From contig JAQIWT010000987.1 in the NCBI GenBank assembly GCA_034696485.1, positions 1 to 13,258 on the forward strand: DNA of 13,258 bases, in the 5' to 3' direction. A program made the translations under genes and the position numbers. Of the stretch, positions 1 to 7,911 are shown piece by piece. Each line of letters starts with the position of its first letter. Position 1 is the first letter of the stretch. Source of the DNA: Isohypsibius dastychi (taxonomy: Eukaryota > Tardigrada > Eutardigrada > Parachela > Isohypsibiidae). A model generated the notes under the pieces. It was given only the letters and a program-made list of their open reading frames with translations, made no database searches and had not been told where the DNA came from.

Positions 1-26
1 ACTCTTGCTTTCTTGAATAAACACCA

Positions 27-54
27 TTCTCGATTCTCGATTCTCGATTCTCGA
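27..54. repeat. Tandem repeat, 4 x TTCTCGA
   Basis: Four perfect copies of the 7-mer TTCTCGA lie head to tail. They sit just before the apparent splice acceptor (ACATACAG, ending at 82) of the first visible hAT transposase exon, so they are probably in an intron of that remnant or mark its truncated 5' edge. This is a simple-sequence repeat with no sign of a regulatory role. Confidence 0.85.
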
Positions 55-82
55 TCCATCTCGTCCTGGTCGTAACATACAG

Positions 83-2121
83 CAAGCAGACGTCGTCGGA
101 TAATCTGAAAAAGCATTACAACACTTATCACTTGTTTTCATGTGGAACATTGTCTGGAAAGAAGATAGCCACCACATCATCCAGCAAAGCTGAAGTTCCT
201 GATCCATTCAAGCCGAGAATACGACAAAAAGGCCAAGCGTATGTCGAGCTTCGGAAATTGATTGTCGCCTGCGCACTTCCGTTCCAGATCGTCGAACATG
301 ATAACCTCGCGAGTTTTTGCCGTGCACTCAATCCGAATTTTGTTCTTCCCGGACGTCATCTTTTGAAAAGTGATATCGTGAATGACTTTGATGTTATCAA
401 AGAAAAGTTGAACGAGGTGAGTTTTCGTTTTACTGCAGATTTTTGCTGTGTTTGAGTTTCGAATAGTTTTTGTTGTAAATTTTTTTTCGTTTCTGTTCAC
501 TTATTGAGTTTCGATCATTGCAGATATTATCTCTTGCTCCGGGAAAACTATCGCTCACTTTTGACGGTTGAAGCTCTTGTTCCCAGGACCATTATATTGT
601 TATCACTGTTCACTGGATGTCCTCAGTTTTCGAACGAGAAAACGCTGTGTTGGACTTTGTGCAAGTTGATGGAAGTCAGACTGCTGCATATTTGTCGGAT
701 GTGATGATGAAGGTTCTGAGCTGTTTCGGAATTGCCCACAAGATTTGTGGTATCACCGCTGATGGACCAGCTAATATGTCTGCTGCGATTCCAGCAATGA
801 ATTCTTCTTTAACCGCTGAACGGAATTTTAAGAAAGTGATTCCCGGTAAGTTGGTTTATTCTGTTCAAAACATTTTTGTCGAAATAACTTCCATTAAATT
901 TGAGATTCCAATCGCTGAGTTTTGTTTGTTTCCAGTCAAGGAATTGTGAGTTCGATGCTTGTCTCATTGTGTTAACACGGCAGTTCAGCTTGGATTGGAG
1001 AAGAAAGTGGAATGTATTCAGAAATTACGTGCAATTGTTATTGCTCTTCATTATTCTCTCGCGAAGTTGAAGTATCTTCAGCACACCGGAAATGCAGACT
1101 TGAAATTATCACGTGATGTTATTGCAAGATTGAACAGCACTTATCATATGATTCGTGATGCACTTGAGCAGAAAGATCTCCTCAGCAGTTACTTGAGCAG
1201 CAAAAAGAAAACTCTGGGACGCCTCAAGGAATTGACCGAAGAAGACTGGGATGATCTCAACGAAGTGATGCTGCTGCTGCGCAAACCCGAGTTGGTATCG
1301 AAAGAGCCTGAAAGCGGTGATGCGATGTTCCATATCGGATATGCGAACATTGTTTTCTTGATTAATCATTTCGAGTCCTATGCTGCTGCTCATGAAGTAG
1401 GTACTACTACCTTACAAATTTTGGTGTTGTTCAATGGTTATTGAGTTGACCTCTGTTTTTAGTTTCTGTACAGAATTAACTTGCTTTGTGAGTTCGTTCG
1501 TAATGTTAGCTTTCTTTTCTAGAAAGAATGGATTCGTGAAATGGGAACCATAATGCTAGAGGAATTGAAGGAGTGTGTGGAAGATTCGTGGTTTAAGGAA
1601 GAGGGAGTGCTTATTGCGGCAGTTTTGGATCCTTGTGTGAAGCTTGACAGCATACCGGAAAGTAAGCGAGCTACCTTGAAGGCCACGTTTTAACGGATTG
1701 CTCGTCTTTATGGTCCCAGAACTTCTACCGGAAATCCAGCTGTGGTGTCGAATAAGTTATCGGATCTCATGACTGCGCGAGAACTATTGGCAAGTTCGGT
1801 TGTTGCACCGGTTTCGGGTGATTCAGTAAAAGCCGAGGTCGACGACTATTTTGCTGTCGGACAAGAGAAGTTCGATGACGTGCTGAAAGTGTGGAAGAAT
1901 ATCGAAGGGCGGTTTCCGGTCTGTGCAAAAATGACGCGTGATTATTTAGCTATTTGTGCTTCGTCGGCAGATTCGGAGAGACAGTTTTCTAAAGCAAAGA
2001 AAGTTATAATCCCTTGCGTAACCGGTTGAGTCCAAAAGCGATGCTGGCCACAATTTGTCTTCAGTCTTGGCTTAAAAATTCTGAACTGGTTGGTCTGATG
2101 GCTAAAAATGTTTCTGAATAA
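83..2121 (+). pseudogene. hAT-family transposase remnant, four exons, broken
   Basis: DNA transposase of the hobo/Ac/Tam3 superfamily, which cuts and pastes DNA and leaves 8-base target duplications. Inferred exons are 83-416, 524-845, 936-1396 and 1523-2121, all with GT...AG introns (107, 90 and 126 bases). In order I see: the second half of a BED zinc finger (H-x4-H, histidine codons 114 and 129); an LSLTFDG block before 569; ITADGPANM (about 748-780); VRCLSHCVN (950-976); ARLNSTYHMI, where the family usually has R-W-N-S-T; AAVLDPCVKL (about 1616-1645); and the C-terminal dimerisation block SSADSERQFSKAKKVI (ending at 2008). Defects: TGA 569-571 where FDGW is expected, TGA 947-949, TAA 1691-1693, and a one-base loss near 2006-2008, after which the dimerisation tail (NPLRNRLSPKAML...) continues in the next frame to TAA 2119-2121. 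The CxxC half of the finger and the 5' end are missing. Inactive as it stands. Confidence 0.92.
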
Positions 2122-2556
2122 TTTGTTCTCGTTGTTTGTGGTGGCAATAGAAATCGGTATGGAGAAAGTTTCATTTTCATGAAGAGGTGATCAGAGTTTT
2201 TCACACAGTGCCAAATGGCGAATTCTGATTAAAACTTCTTCTGTTTGATTTGTGCGAATGGCGAGGAAAATAAGGGTTTTCCCTCAAATCCCTAGGTTCC
2301 TAAAATTCTTGGGGAGTCGACCAGGAAGCCGTTTAAAAACAAGCGAGGAAATTTCCTTCCCTAAACAAATTAAGGCTAGGAAGCTTATCTATATTAAATA
2401 TGGATCATTGACGTTTTGAACAAAAATCACAAATTCGTTTTTTGCCCTCTTCAGATTATACACAGCGAGCTTTGAATTTGAATTTCGCGTTGTTTGCTTG
2501 TCAGCTTATTTTTCCTGCTTTACATGTGAACAACTTTTTGAATTTTTTCCCCATAG
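2122..2556. other. AT-rich spacer after the hAT remnant
   Basis: No convincing gene here. If the hAT element still had its 3' end it should lie here, but I could not pick out a terminal inverted repeat matching the missing 5' side, or a target duplication. The last part (from about 2442) is covered by a short open frame overlapping the candidate exon at 2557. Confidence 0.5.
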
Positions 2557-3973
2557 ATGTTCCGCATTCATCTGACAGCTTTCACGCTGGTGCCTTTGCA
2601 TGTTCATGTTGCATTGGGAAAAACTTTTTGGTGGGCGAGCTGGATAGAAGTGCTCAAGAAAGAACGTCGCACTGCCATTTCCAGAAAGACGAAGATATCC
2701 GTGTGCTATTGTTGTGAACAATGTGGACATGAATCTGAGGTGTCATCGCAGCACAGTTTCGAACGCATAATGATTCATTTACTGAAGGTATCGGACGGTC
2801 ACCTCGCGAGCTTCATAACTTGGTTAAGATCTTTGCGGTCAAGAGCAGAGGTTGCCATCTATCTCAAACTGAGCTGATCTAAGTTAAGATCTATTCGATT
2901 TTTTAAAAGCGATCTATTTCTGCGATTTATATCTATTTTCGAAAAAACGATTCGATCTTTCTGGTAATTTGATCTGTCCTGAAATTTAGAATTTTTTCAA
3001 AATTTCTTAGGAATTTCCGCGAATTGAAATACTCCGTTCTGCCGATTAAGTGGTACACTCTTTTGTTGTCTCGATCGGCTCACCACACACACTATGCGTA
3101 AGCCCCGAGTGCACCCTCCGCTGCGCACTTGGTGACCCAATTGGGACAAGAAAAAAGTGTAACACTTTATCGGCAGAACGGAGTACGATCACGATTCTGC
3201 GCTAGGTCGGACATCTAAGTAAATTGTGAGTTCGAATACACTGGATAGGTTACGTTTCACGAGCTTACAAAAAATTGACCAAAAAATCCAAATTGTGCCT
3301 TCAAAAGGTCTCCAGTTTTCGACTCATTTGCCGTTGAAAAAACGAAAATTTCCAAAATTTCGATCTGATTTATGATCTTAGCTCTCTGCCCATTTTGATC
3401 TACGTTTCGATCTAAGAAAATCGATCGATTGCACTTGGATCGGATAGATCGACGGCGATCAGAGATAGATTGGCAACCACTGGTCAAGAGTTCATTTTAA
3501 CAAAATGCTCAAAGTTTCTGCATTCCTTGTAGTTCCGAAGGTATGCAGCCGGCAAAATGGGCGTCGCTGTGGCTGACTGTATGGAGTACACTAACAATCG
3601 TGTTAATGATCTGGAGCGCATCGTTGCTGAGAATTACGCGAGTCAGAACGCTCGGATGGACGAGGTGGTGGCGGAAGTTGCGACAGAAGCGAGTAAGAAG
3701 GACGTGGAGGAGTTGGCAGCAGTGATAACGGCGCGCTTTGAAGAACTGGAGGACAAGCCTTCTTCCAATCGCAATCGGAAGGTGCCGCAAAAAACCGGAG
3801 GAGAAGCCGGAAGACAAACCGGAAGACAAGCCATGTCGCAACCGATAGCCTCTGCGGAAATGATTGTACCTTGTTGGAATCTCATTGCATCCTCTTCATG
3901 CATCGTTCCACTTATCGACCCAATTGCTCAACACAAGGTGTTCAAGTTTTTCCATGACTTTGGACGCATCTGA
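2557..3973 (+). CDS. Candidate two-exon gene, coiled-coil protein of unknown function (possibly broken)
   Basis: I do not recognise this protein. The first exon (2557-2787) follows a possible acceptor (CCCCATAG) and starts with ATG. It has a cysteine-rich patch (CYCCEQCGH) and ends HLLK before a GT at 2788. The next plausible acceptor (CCTTGTAG, ending at 3532) opens an exon in the same phase, FRRYAAGKMGVAVADC, followed by a heptad-like helical stretch rich in E, A, V and L (about 3580-3750), consistent with a coiled coil. The tail contains a 12-base tandem repeat. In the frame shown it reads to 3973, but one frame over the repeat encodes KPEEKPEDKPEDKP and stops at 3846-3848, which looks more protein-like and hints at an indel in the A run at 3789-3794. 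The 745-base intron is almost entirely a transposon; without it and one duplication copy the intron would be 100 bases. Whether it is expressed is unknown. Confidence 0.35.
2838..2845. repeat. Target site duplication, left copy (GTCAAGAG)
   Basis: Exact 8-base match to 3483-3490 on the other side of the hAT-type element. Confidence 0.9.
2846..3482. mobile_element. Non-autonomous hAT element (MITE) with 8-base target duplication
   Basis: The left end CAGAGGTTGCCA (2846-2857) and right end TGGCAACCACTG (3471-3482) are inverted repeats. They extend to about 20 bases (TCTATCTC follows on the left; its counterpart on the right has one extra A). The element is flanked by a perfect 8-base direct repeat GTCAAGAG (2838-2845 and 3483-3490), the signature of hAT transposition, and its CAG...CTG ends are also typical of that superfamily. 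No coding capacity is seen, so movement would need a transposase supplied in trans. Both inner flanks carry repeated GATCT or CGATC motifs. The element is interrupted at 3032-3183 by a second small element. It could be related to the hAT remnant at 83-2121, but that remnant's termini are not visible, so this cannot be tested here. Confidence 0.9.
3032..3183. mobile_element. Palindromic TA-flanked MITE nested inside the hAT MITE
   Basis: A 152-base element whose ends start CTCCGTTCTGCCGAT and form an inverted repeat matching at 26 of 28 positions (3032-3059 against 3156-3183). It is bounded by TA at 3030-3031 and 3184-3185, the target preference of Tc1/mariner-type and some related elements. 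The middle (about 3080-3130) is more GC-rich and carries no open frame. Because it lies inside the hAT element it must have arrived later. The superfamily assignment rests only on the TA flanks. Confidence 0.8.
3483..3490. repeat. Target site duplication, right copy (GTCAAGAG)
   Basis: Exact 8-base match to 2838-2845. Its perfect state suggests that the insertion is younger than the many-times-mutated genes around it. Confidence 0.9.
3792..3832 (+). repeat. 12-base tandem repeat, about 3.4 copies
   Basis: Units AAACCGGAGGAG, AAGCCGGAAGAC and AAACCGGAAGAC, then a partial AAGCC. The repeat lies in the tail of the candidate coiled-coil exon. In one frame it gives K-P-E-(E/D) repeats; in the frame continuous with the coiled coil it gives T-G-R-Q repeats. 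Confidence 0.8.
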
Positions 3974-4069
3974 ATTCTTCGACTCGTTGCACATTTCGCA
4001 TCCGGACATTCTCAACCAAAAGTCGCCGGAGAGCTCCCCGAGTAGAGATGCTTATATTTTCCGGCTGAT

Positions 4070-4091
4070 GATAACGGACTGATAACGGACT
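4070..4091. repeat. Tandem duplication of GATAACGGACT
   Basis: Two perfect 11-base copies, followed by a partial GACT. Small local duplication, no function apparent. Confidence 0.8.
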
Positions 4092-4160
4092 GACTCAAAA
4101 ATATGTCAGGCCGTGAAAAACCAATTGCCGCCACAAACTCTTTCTGTCCGTTTGTTTTAG

Positions 4161-4365
4161 GTTCAAACCATCTTTAGTGATGAATGGGGAAGAAATTCTC
4201 AACATAACAATGGCTGACTTGATCGATCTGGAGGATTTGAGTTCTCTCATTTTTGCCAGACGGGGAAAAATATCTGAAAAGATCAGAAAAATATCCTTGA
4301 AGACTGTCGACTTTTTTTTACATCTAATTCAATTTGACGGTAGTGGACTCCTCTTCCACTTTTAG
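4161..4365 (+). CDS. Unassigned candidate exon
   Basis: After a good pyrimidine-rich acceptor (TTTGTTTTAG, ending at 4160) a frame is open from 4162 to TAG at 4363-4365. The peptide begins FKPSLVMNGEEILNITMADL and contains LIDLEDLSSLIFARRGKI. Its composition is plausible for protein and unlike translated AT-rich noise, but I recognise no domain. A second acceptor-like TTTTAG coincides with the stop, so this could instead be an internal exon that ends earlier. The neighbours on both sides are also unassigned fragments, and no complete gene model can be built. Confidence 0.2.
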
Positions 4366-4509
4366 AAAACATTCCAGAATCCAGCATCAAACAAGCGAAT
4401 ATTAAACTGGCAAAGAAACAACAAATCTTCTCATTCCTGACAAATTTGACGCTTTATCATTTCTTCCACCTGGCTATTCGCAACTTCATCTCCAGTTTTT
4501 GGATCTCCC

Positions 4510-4782
4510 ATGATGAATCAATTCAGCCTCGAAGAAATGTTATATTCAATTCAGATAGCGAATCTAGAAGTTAAAAGTCAAAAGAGGAAGAGCGAAATAA
4601 TATTGCTTTTCGAAGTGGACTTGAAAGAGTACAAGGGTTCACGCGAAATGGCACACTGGGGCCATCCAGTGAACAGAGCAAGTAACACACGACCGCTATT
4701 TAAGCAAAACAGCGTCAAGAACGGGCTGCTTTTACGCTCATGCCCGGCGAGTCAGTCCGAGACCGAGTACGGACACAAATAA
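4510..4782 (+). CDS. Unassigned open frame, 90 codons
   Basis: ATG at 4510 (a second ATG follows directly) opens a frame to TAA at 4780-4782. The start is MMNQFSLEEMLYSIQIANLE, then a lysine- and glutamate-rich stretch, then a low-information tail. A different frame just upstream (about 4420-4509) reads IPDKFDALSFLPPGYSQLHL and ends in TGATGA overlapping the ATGATG, so this may be a frameshifted single gene rather than a true start. No domain recognised. Confidence 0.2.
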   Translation: MMNQFSLEEMLYSIQIANLEVKSQKRKSEIILLFEVDLKEYKGSREMAHWGHPVNRASNTRPLFKQNSVKNGLLLRSCPASQSETEYGHK

Positions 4783-5026
4783 GCAAGCCTAGTGTTCATA
4801 TTCTTGTAACAGAGTTTTATTCTTCTGACCGATCTATCTCGAGTTTTTTTCAGTCACGTATCTTGAATTAGTGAAGTGTTGAAGGTGACGTTTCTTCTTT
4901 TGTGCTGAGATCCTATGCTGTCGCATTCCACATTTTTAGTAGCTGCCTTATGTTATTCTTATTTTATTCGTGATATGACTTCTTTTTCTCCTCCTGAATG
5001 AATAAGATTTGATCTGTGCAAAATGA

Positions 5027-5194
5027 ATGCCGGAATTCACCGGAAGACACCGAGACATGCAGGACATTTACAGCAGATCTGTGGTTCAACCGGAAGTGAT
5101 CTGTGATTTAAATTCTGGTCAGGTGGATTGCGACATTGTGGAAGTGGAACCAGACCCAACGAAATCAAGAATTCTGCGAAAGGGGCCTAGTTAA
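5027..5194 (+). CDS. Short open frame, 55 codons, unassigned
   Basis: ATG at 5027 to TAA at 5192-5194. The peptide starts MPEFTGRHRDMQDIY and has an acidic, valine-rich second half (QVDCDIVEVEPDP) ending in basic RILRKGPS. Its composition is coding-like, but it is too short for a confident call and matches nothing I know. It may be a leftover exon, like the other fragments nearby. Confidence 0.2.
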   Translation: MPEFTGRHRDMQDIYSRSVVQPEVICDLNSGQVDCDIVEVEPDPTKSRILRKGPS

Positions 5195-5364
5195 TCGTGC
5201 TCATAGCACATATCGCGACGATGAGCCCAGGGGAGATTTCCTTAAATGTGAGAGAGAAAACAGTAACAGAGGTGAACTTCGCTAGTTTCAATTTCCCCAG
5301 GAGCTCATAACACAGCTTTGGTCAGTCAGTTCAATTTTGTCCGAGTTCAAGCGGAAAAAACCAT

Positions 5365-5827
5365 TCAGTCTTCCATATCATCAATTTCATGAGGATCTAA
5401 TATGCCGGGAACAGCCATTTGAATTTTTCTCTTATCCTTCTGCGCCTTCTTCCACGTCTGCTCACGCACCTCAAGAAACAAGTCAGCTTCATCGTTTCCA
5501 GTAAACCGCAAATAAAATAAACATGGTAAATGGTGAAAAAATAAGAGCATGACAAAATATTCACCTTAATCTGGACAAGAAAACATCGCAGATGTTTCTT
5601 GAACTGCGCAACATCCTGATCAAGATTGAACACCCCCTGTACCGTGATTTTAATTTGGGACCTGAAAACGAATGATCCATAATTAATAACACTTCATAAG
5701 CATAAGAACAGGTCAGGTAAACAACACATTGAAAATGAAGAAAAAGGCAGGCATACTCTGTTGGATGAGGTCTTGAATTTATCTTCTCAAAGAAGCGTTT
5801 GAAGGGAACGATTCTCACTTGATGGAG
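5365..5827 (-). pseudogene. Exportin-1 (CRM1/XPO1) C-terminal fragment, last three exons
   Basis: Exportin-1 carries leucine-rich-signal cargo out of the nucleus with RanGTP; this piece covers only the last HEAT repeat and the acidic C-terminal tail. Minus-strand exons: about 5827-5757 (HQVRIVPFKRFF..., ending PHPTE), 5661-5565 (SQIKITVQGVFNLDQDVAQF, then KKHLRCFLVQIK) and 5505-5365 (FTGNDEADLFLEVRE..., QMAVPGILDPHEIDDMED, stop). These follow the family's C-terminus in order: the PHL...QIK junction, FNL-QD, FKEHLRDFLVQIK, DLFLEERE and VPGIFNPHE. The first intron joins GA|G in phase with GT...AG (5756-5662, 95 bases). The second, 59 bases (5564-5506), starts GTGAAT but ends GG where AG is needed, so the last exon cannot be joined normally. 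No other XPO1 exon is visible upstream. This is probably a decayed partial duplicate, with the frames still open. Confidence 0.85.
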
Positions 5828-5934
5828 CTGACATTTTACCAAACACCATAATCGTCGAAGTGTGAATGAGATCAATGTTTTCCGTTCATCCCCGATTTCT
5901 ATTCATTAGCTGAGCATCTTCAGTGTCATGATTC

Positions 5935-6135
5935 ATGACATTTAACGTGGCGACACAGAGTGAAAAACTACTGGATTTGTACCGGACACGCACCATGCCT
6001 TGTGGACAGGACAATCGAGCAGAACTCCCAGGAGAACTCTCATCAGAGAATATCGACACTGACAAAACAGAAATCACCCGTCGAAAGCATTTCGAGAAAA
6101 TGAACTTCCTGATACACAAAAACACATTGAGCTGA
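5935..6135 (+). other. Open frame of 66 codons between two pseudogenes, unassigned
   Basis: A plus-strand frame from ATG 5935 to TGA, with charged, protein-like content near its end (ITRRKHFEKMNFLIHKN). No family recognised and no clear splice context. It lies between the XPO1 fragment and the SMAD remnant, both on the other strand. Confidence 0.15.
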
Positions 6136-6145
6136 CATCACGCTG

Positions 6146-6903
6146 TCACCTGCTCGAACACCATTCTGTTGGCGGATTGACCTGGTAAAAAACTTGATCT
6201 AGCCACTGAAGTGGTTCACTTGGGCAGGAATTACTCCAGCATGGAGTGCTGGTCACCCTCTGTCGGAGCTATTCTGAGCCCATCCCCCAACCTAGCTGAT
6301 CTGAAATTTGCCTTAGAAATCACAAAAAAACATCGGTGAGGTGATCGGAAGGCCAGCAAAGAGACTTACAGGTCTTCGTCAGCTTGTAGACCGCCACAAA
6401 TACTTTTGAGACTGACTCCGACAAAGATCACCCACCAAAGATCTTCATATTGGCTCTTGAATGAAAAAACAATGGTTGATGAGAAAAGGAAGAACTTAAC
6501 GAACTTCAATCACGTGGCGGGATCTGACAGATTGTTCCACGGTGCAATCCATACTGCTGGTTACAGTTGGCATTATGCACAAACGCCGCCGCATGCCCAG
6601 CGCATTCAGAATACACATCTCCATCAATGGAATACAATCGGAGTTCTTTCTCGATACGGAGACGAGCTTGCCCAACGATGATGTCACGTTCTGTATCTGA
6701 CAGAAATCACAGACAAAAACGATCAAAACTTGAAGGGTTGGTAAAGCTGTCGATAGTCACGGTGGACCCATACGCACAGAAAGTGTCACTGACTCGAACA
6801 TTTTGTTCGTAGTGACTGACGGAGCACCAAAACGGCGGCTCCGTAAGGATGATATTCAACTAGTTTCCGGTAGTTTCTGATTCATGTCTTCCAAGTGGTG
6901 CCG
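6146..6903 (-). pseudogene. Receptor-SMAD MH2 domain remnant, copy 1 (complete to C-terminus, broken)
   Basis: SMADs are TGF-beta signal transducers; MH2 binds receptors and partner SMADs. Minus-strand exons are 6903-6514, 6453-6370 and 6311-6146, with GT...AG introns of 60 and 58 bases. Motifs in order: linker, then EPPFWCSVSHYEQ, TVTIDSFTNPSSFDRFC, FLSDTERD, LRLYSIDGDVYSEC, ANCNQQYGLHRGTICQIPP; exon 2 NMKIF...SVSKVFVAVYKLTKTC; exon 3 GWGMGSE, LRQRVTSTPCW, EPLQWLDQV, ending CSSR and a stop. This is the whole R-SMAD MH2 order. NCNQ-YG-H and the Ser-rich end point to the receptor-regulated class (in nematodes perhaps DAF-8-like) rather than the SMAD4 class. Breaks: TAG 6862-6860, TGA 6709-6707 (CL[stop]FLS, where glycine is usual), TGA 6430-6428, TAG 6271-6269 (tyrosine position of GSEYRRQ), and a small frame change early in exon 3. 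Preserved introns show that it is not a retrocopy. Confidence 0.9.
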
Positions 6904-7074
6904 CTGCGAAGGTGCAGAAAAATAAACACAAGAAACTTGAATCAAAATAGATCCACAAAATTATCGATTACGAGCTGCGGCTGACAAAAAAAATAAATTG
7001 TTTCGGTTCACGACGCCCCCAATATCGTTCCGTGCTAGAAATTCCGGTCCCGAATAACCGTCTATCCCACTTAC

Positions 7075-7376
7075 TTCATCGGCCAATTGTCATTCCTGGA
7101 ATCTGCCGGGAAATTCCAATGGCAAGAAATAGAAACTGCGAATGTGTGATAAGGGCTTCTTCTTGATCTCAACGAAAAAACAAATCTATGTGATTGTAAC
7201 GGGAAAAAATGACAGACGAAAAAGGTGGGATGACTGGAAAACTGGCGGACTACGAAGTCCGGAACGACCGCAAATCGAAAATTATGGACCAGGCCAGCCA
7301 GTGACTCATCGGTTATGCATCCCTTTGTTGTTTTTTGTTTTATCGGATTATGAGTTGTGACGAGAGACAACACCAT
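7075..7376 (-). pseudogene. Possible upstream exon of SMAD copy 1, very degenerate
   Basis: A minus-strand frame ending at a good donor (GAA|GTAAGT, at about 7075/7074) contains RSPYHTFAVS. This lines up with AAHTIAVS in the MH1-like exon of copy 2 and recalls the NPYHYxRV end of R-SMAD MH1 domains. Further upstream only KGC is shared with the copy 2 exon. The position relative to the MH2 start is similar to that in copy 2. Homology is suggestive only. Confidence 0.25.
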
Positions 7377-7911
7377 TTTTTACTCCTTCGTTTCGCCCCA
7401 ATCACAACATGATGACTTACTTCCCATGTTTAATCACGAGTCATAATCTGGTTTCTCCAAGGCTGGGAATCTTATTTTTTGGCAGATTGAGCACTGGAAC
7501 TGAAATTTCGAGCCTTTCGAAGTTTTTTTAATAGTTGATTCAAAAGAAGTTATCTTAGTCCAATTGCGCAATCATACACATTTATCTCATGCAAATACGT
7601 CATATTGAGAAACAGTGACCACGTTATTCTTAAAACAAGAATTTCGCGACTTTCTCCCCCTACAATGTTGAGTTGATGGCTGGTTTCATTCTACGTCCTC
7701 CAGCAATTATTTCTTGATAGAGACGTTTGATTTGATTTTTAGTTTTTTATCATCCACCTTGCATTGATCTAGCAATTACATGAAAAACCCTCCGGGCAAG
7801 AACATCACTTCAGGAAGGATTTCAATGCTCACGAAAACCAATTTACGTGATCGGAATGGCAGCGCTTTGATCGTGAGTTAAATCAGTGAGAACATCTCAA
7901 AATTGAACCTG
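7377..7911. other. Spacer between SMAD copies
   Basis: AT-rich, with no open frame or repeat I can support. It contains nothing resembling MH2 exons 2 and 3 of copy 1, which confirms that copy 2 is truncated rather than merely interrupted. Confidence 0.5.

Noticed and set aside
27-54. CRISPR-like or regulatory repeat
   Set aside because: Only four direct 7-base units with no spacers; an ordinary microsatellite.
177-500. 107-codon minus-strand open frame
   Set aside because: Antisense shadow of the BED and following exon of the hAT transposase, which has clear family motifs on the plus strand.
2506-2730. 74-codon minus-strand frame
   Set aside because: Antisense to the candidate coiled-coil gene's first exon, and ends in low-information sequence.
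3222-3245. Possible tRNA B box (GAGTTCGAATA)
   Set aside because: No matching A box at the right distance and no cloverleaf; it lies inside the hAT MITE.
6496-6726. 76-codon minus-strand frame in SMAD copy 1
   Set aside because: Wrong frame relative to the MH2 motifs; it is open only because of local composition.
6406-6812. Plus-strand open frames across the SMAD copy 1 region
   Set aside because: They are antisense to strong MH2 motifs (WCSVS, NCNQ-YG, VTSTPCW) and share no family of their own.
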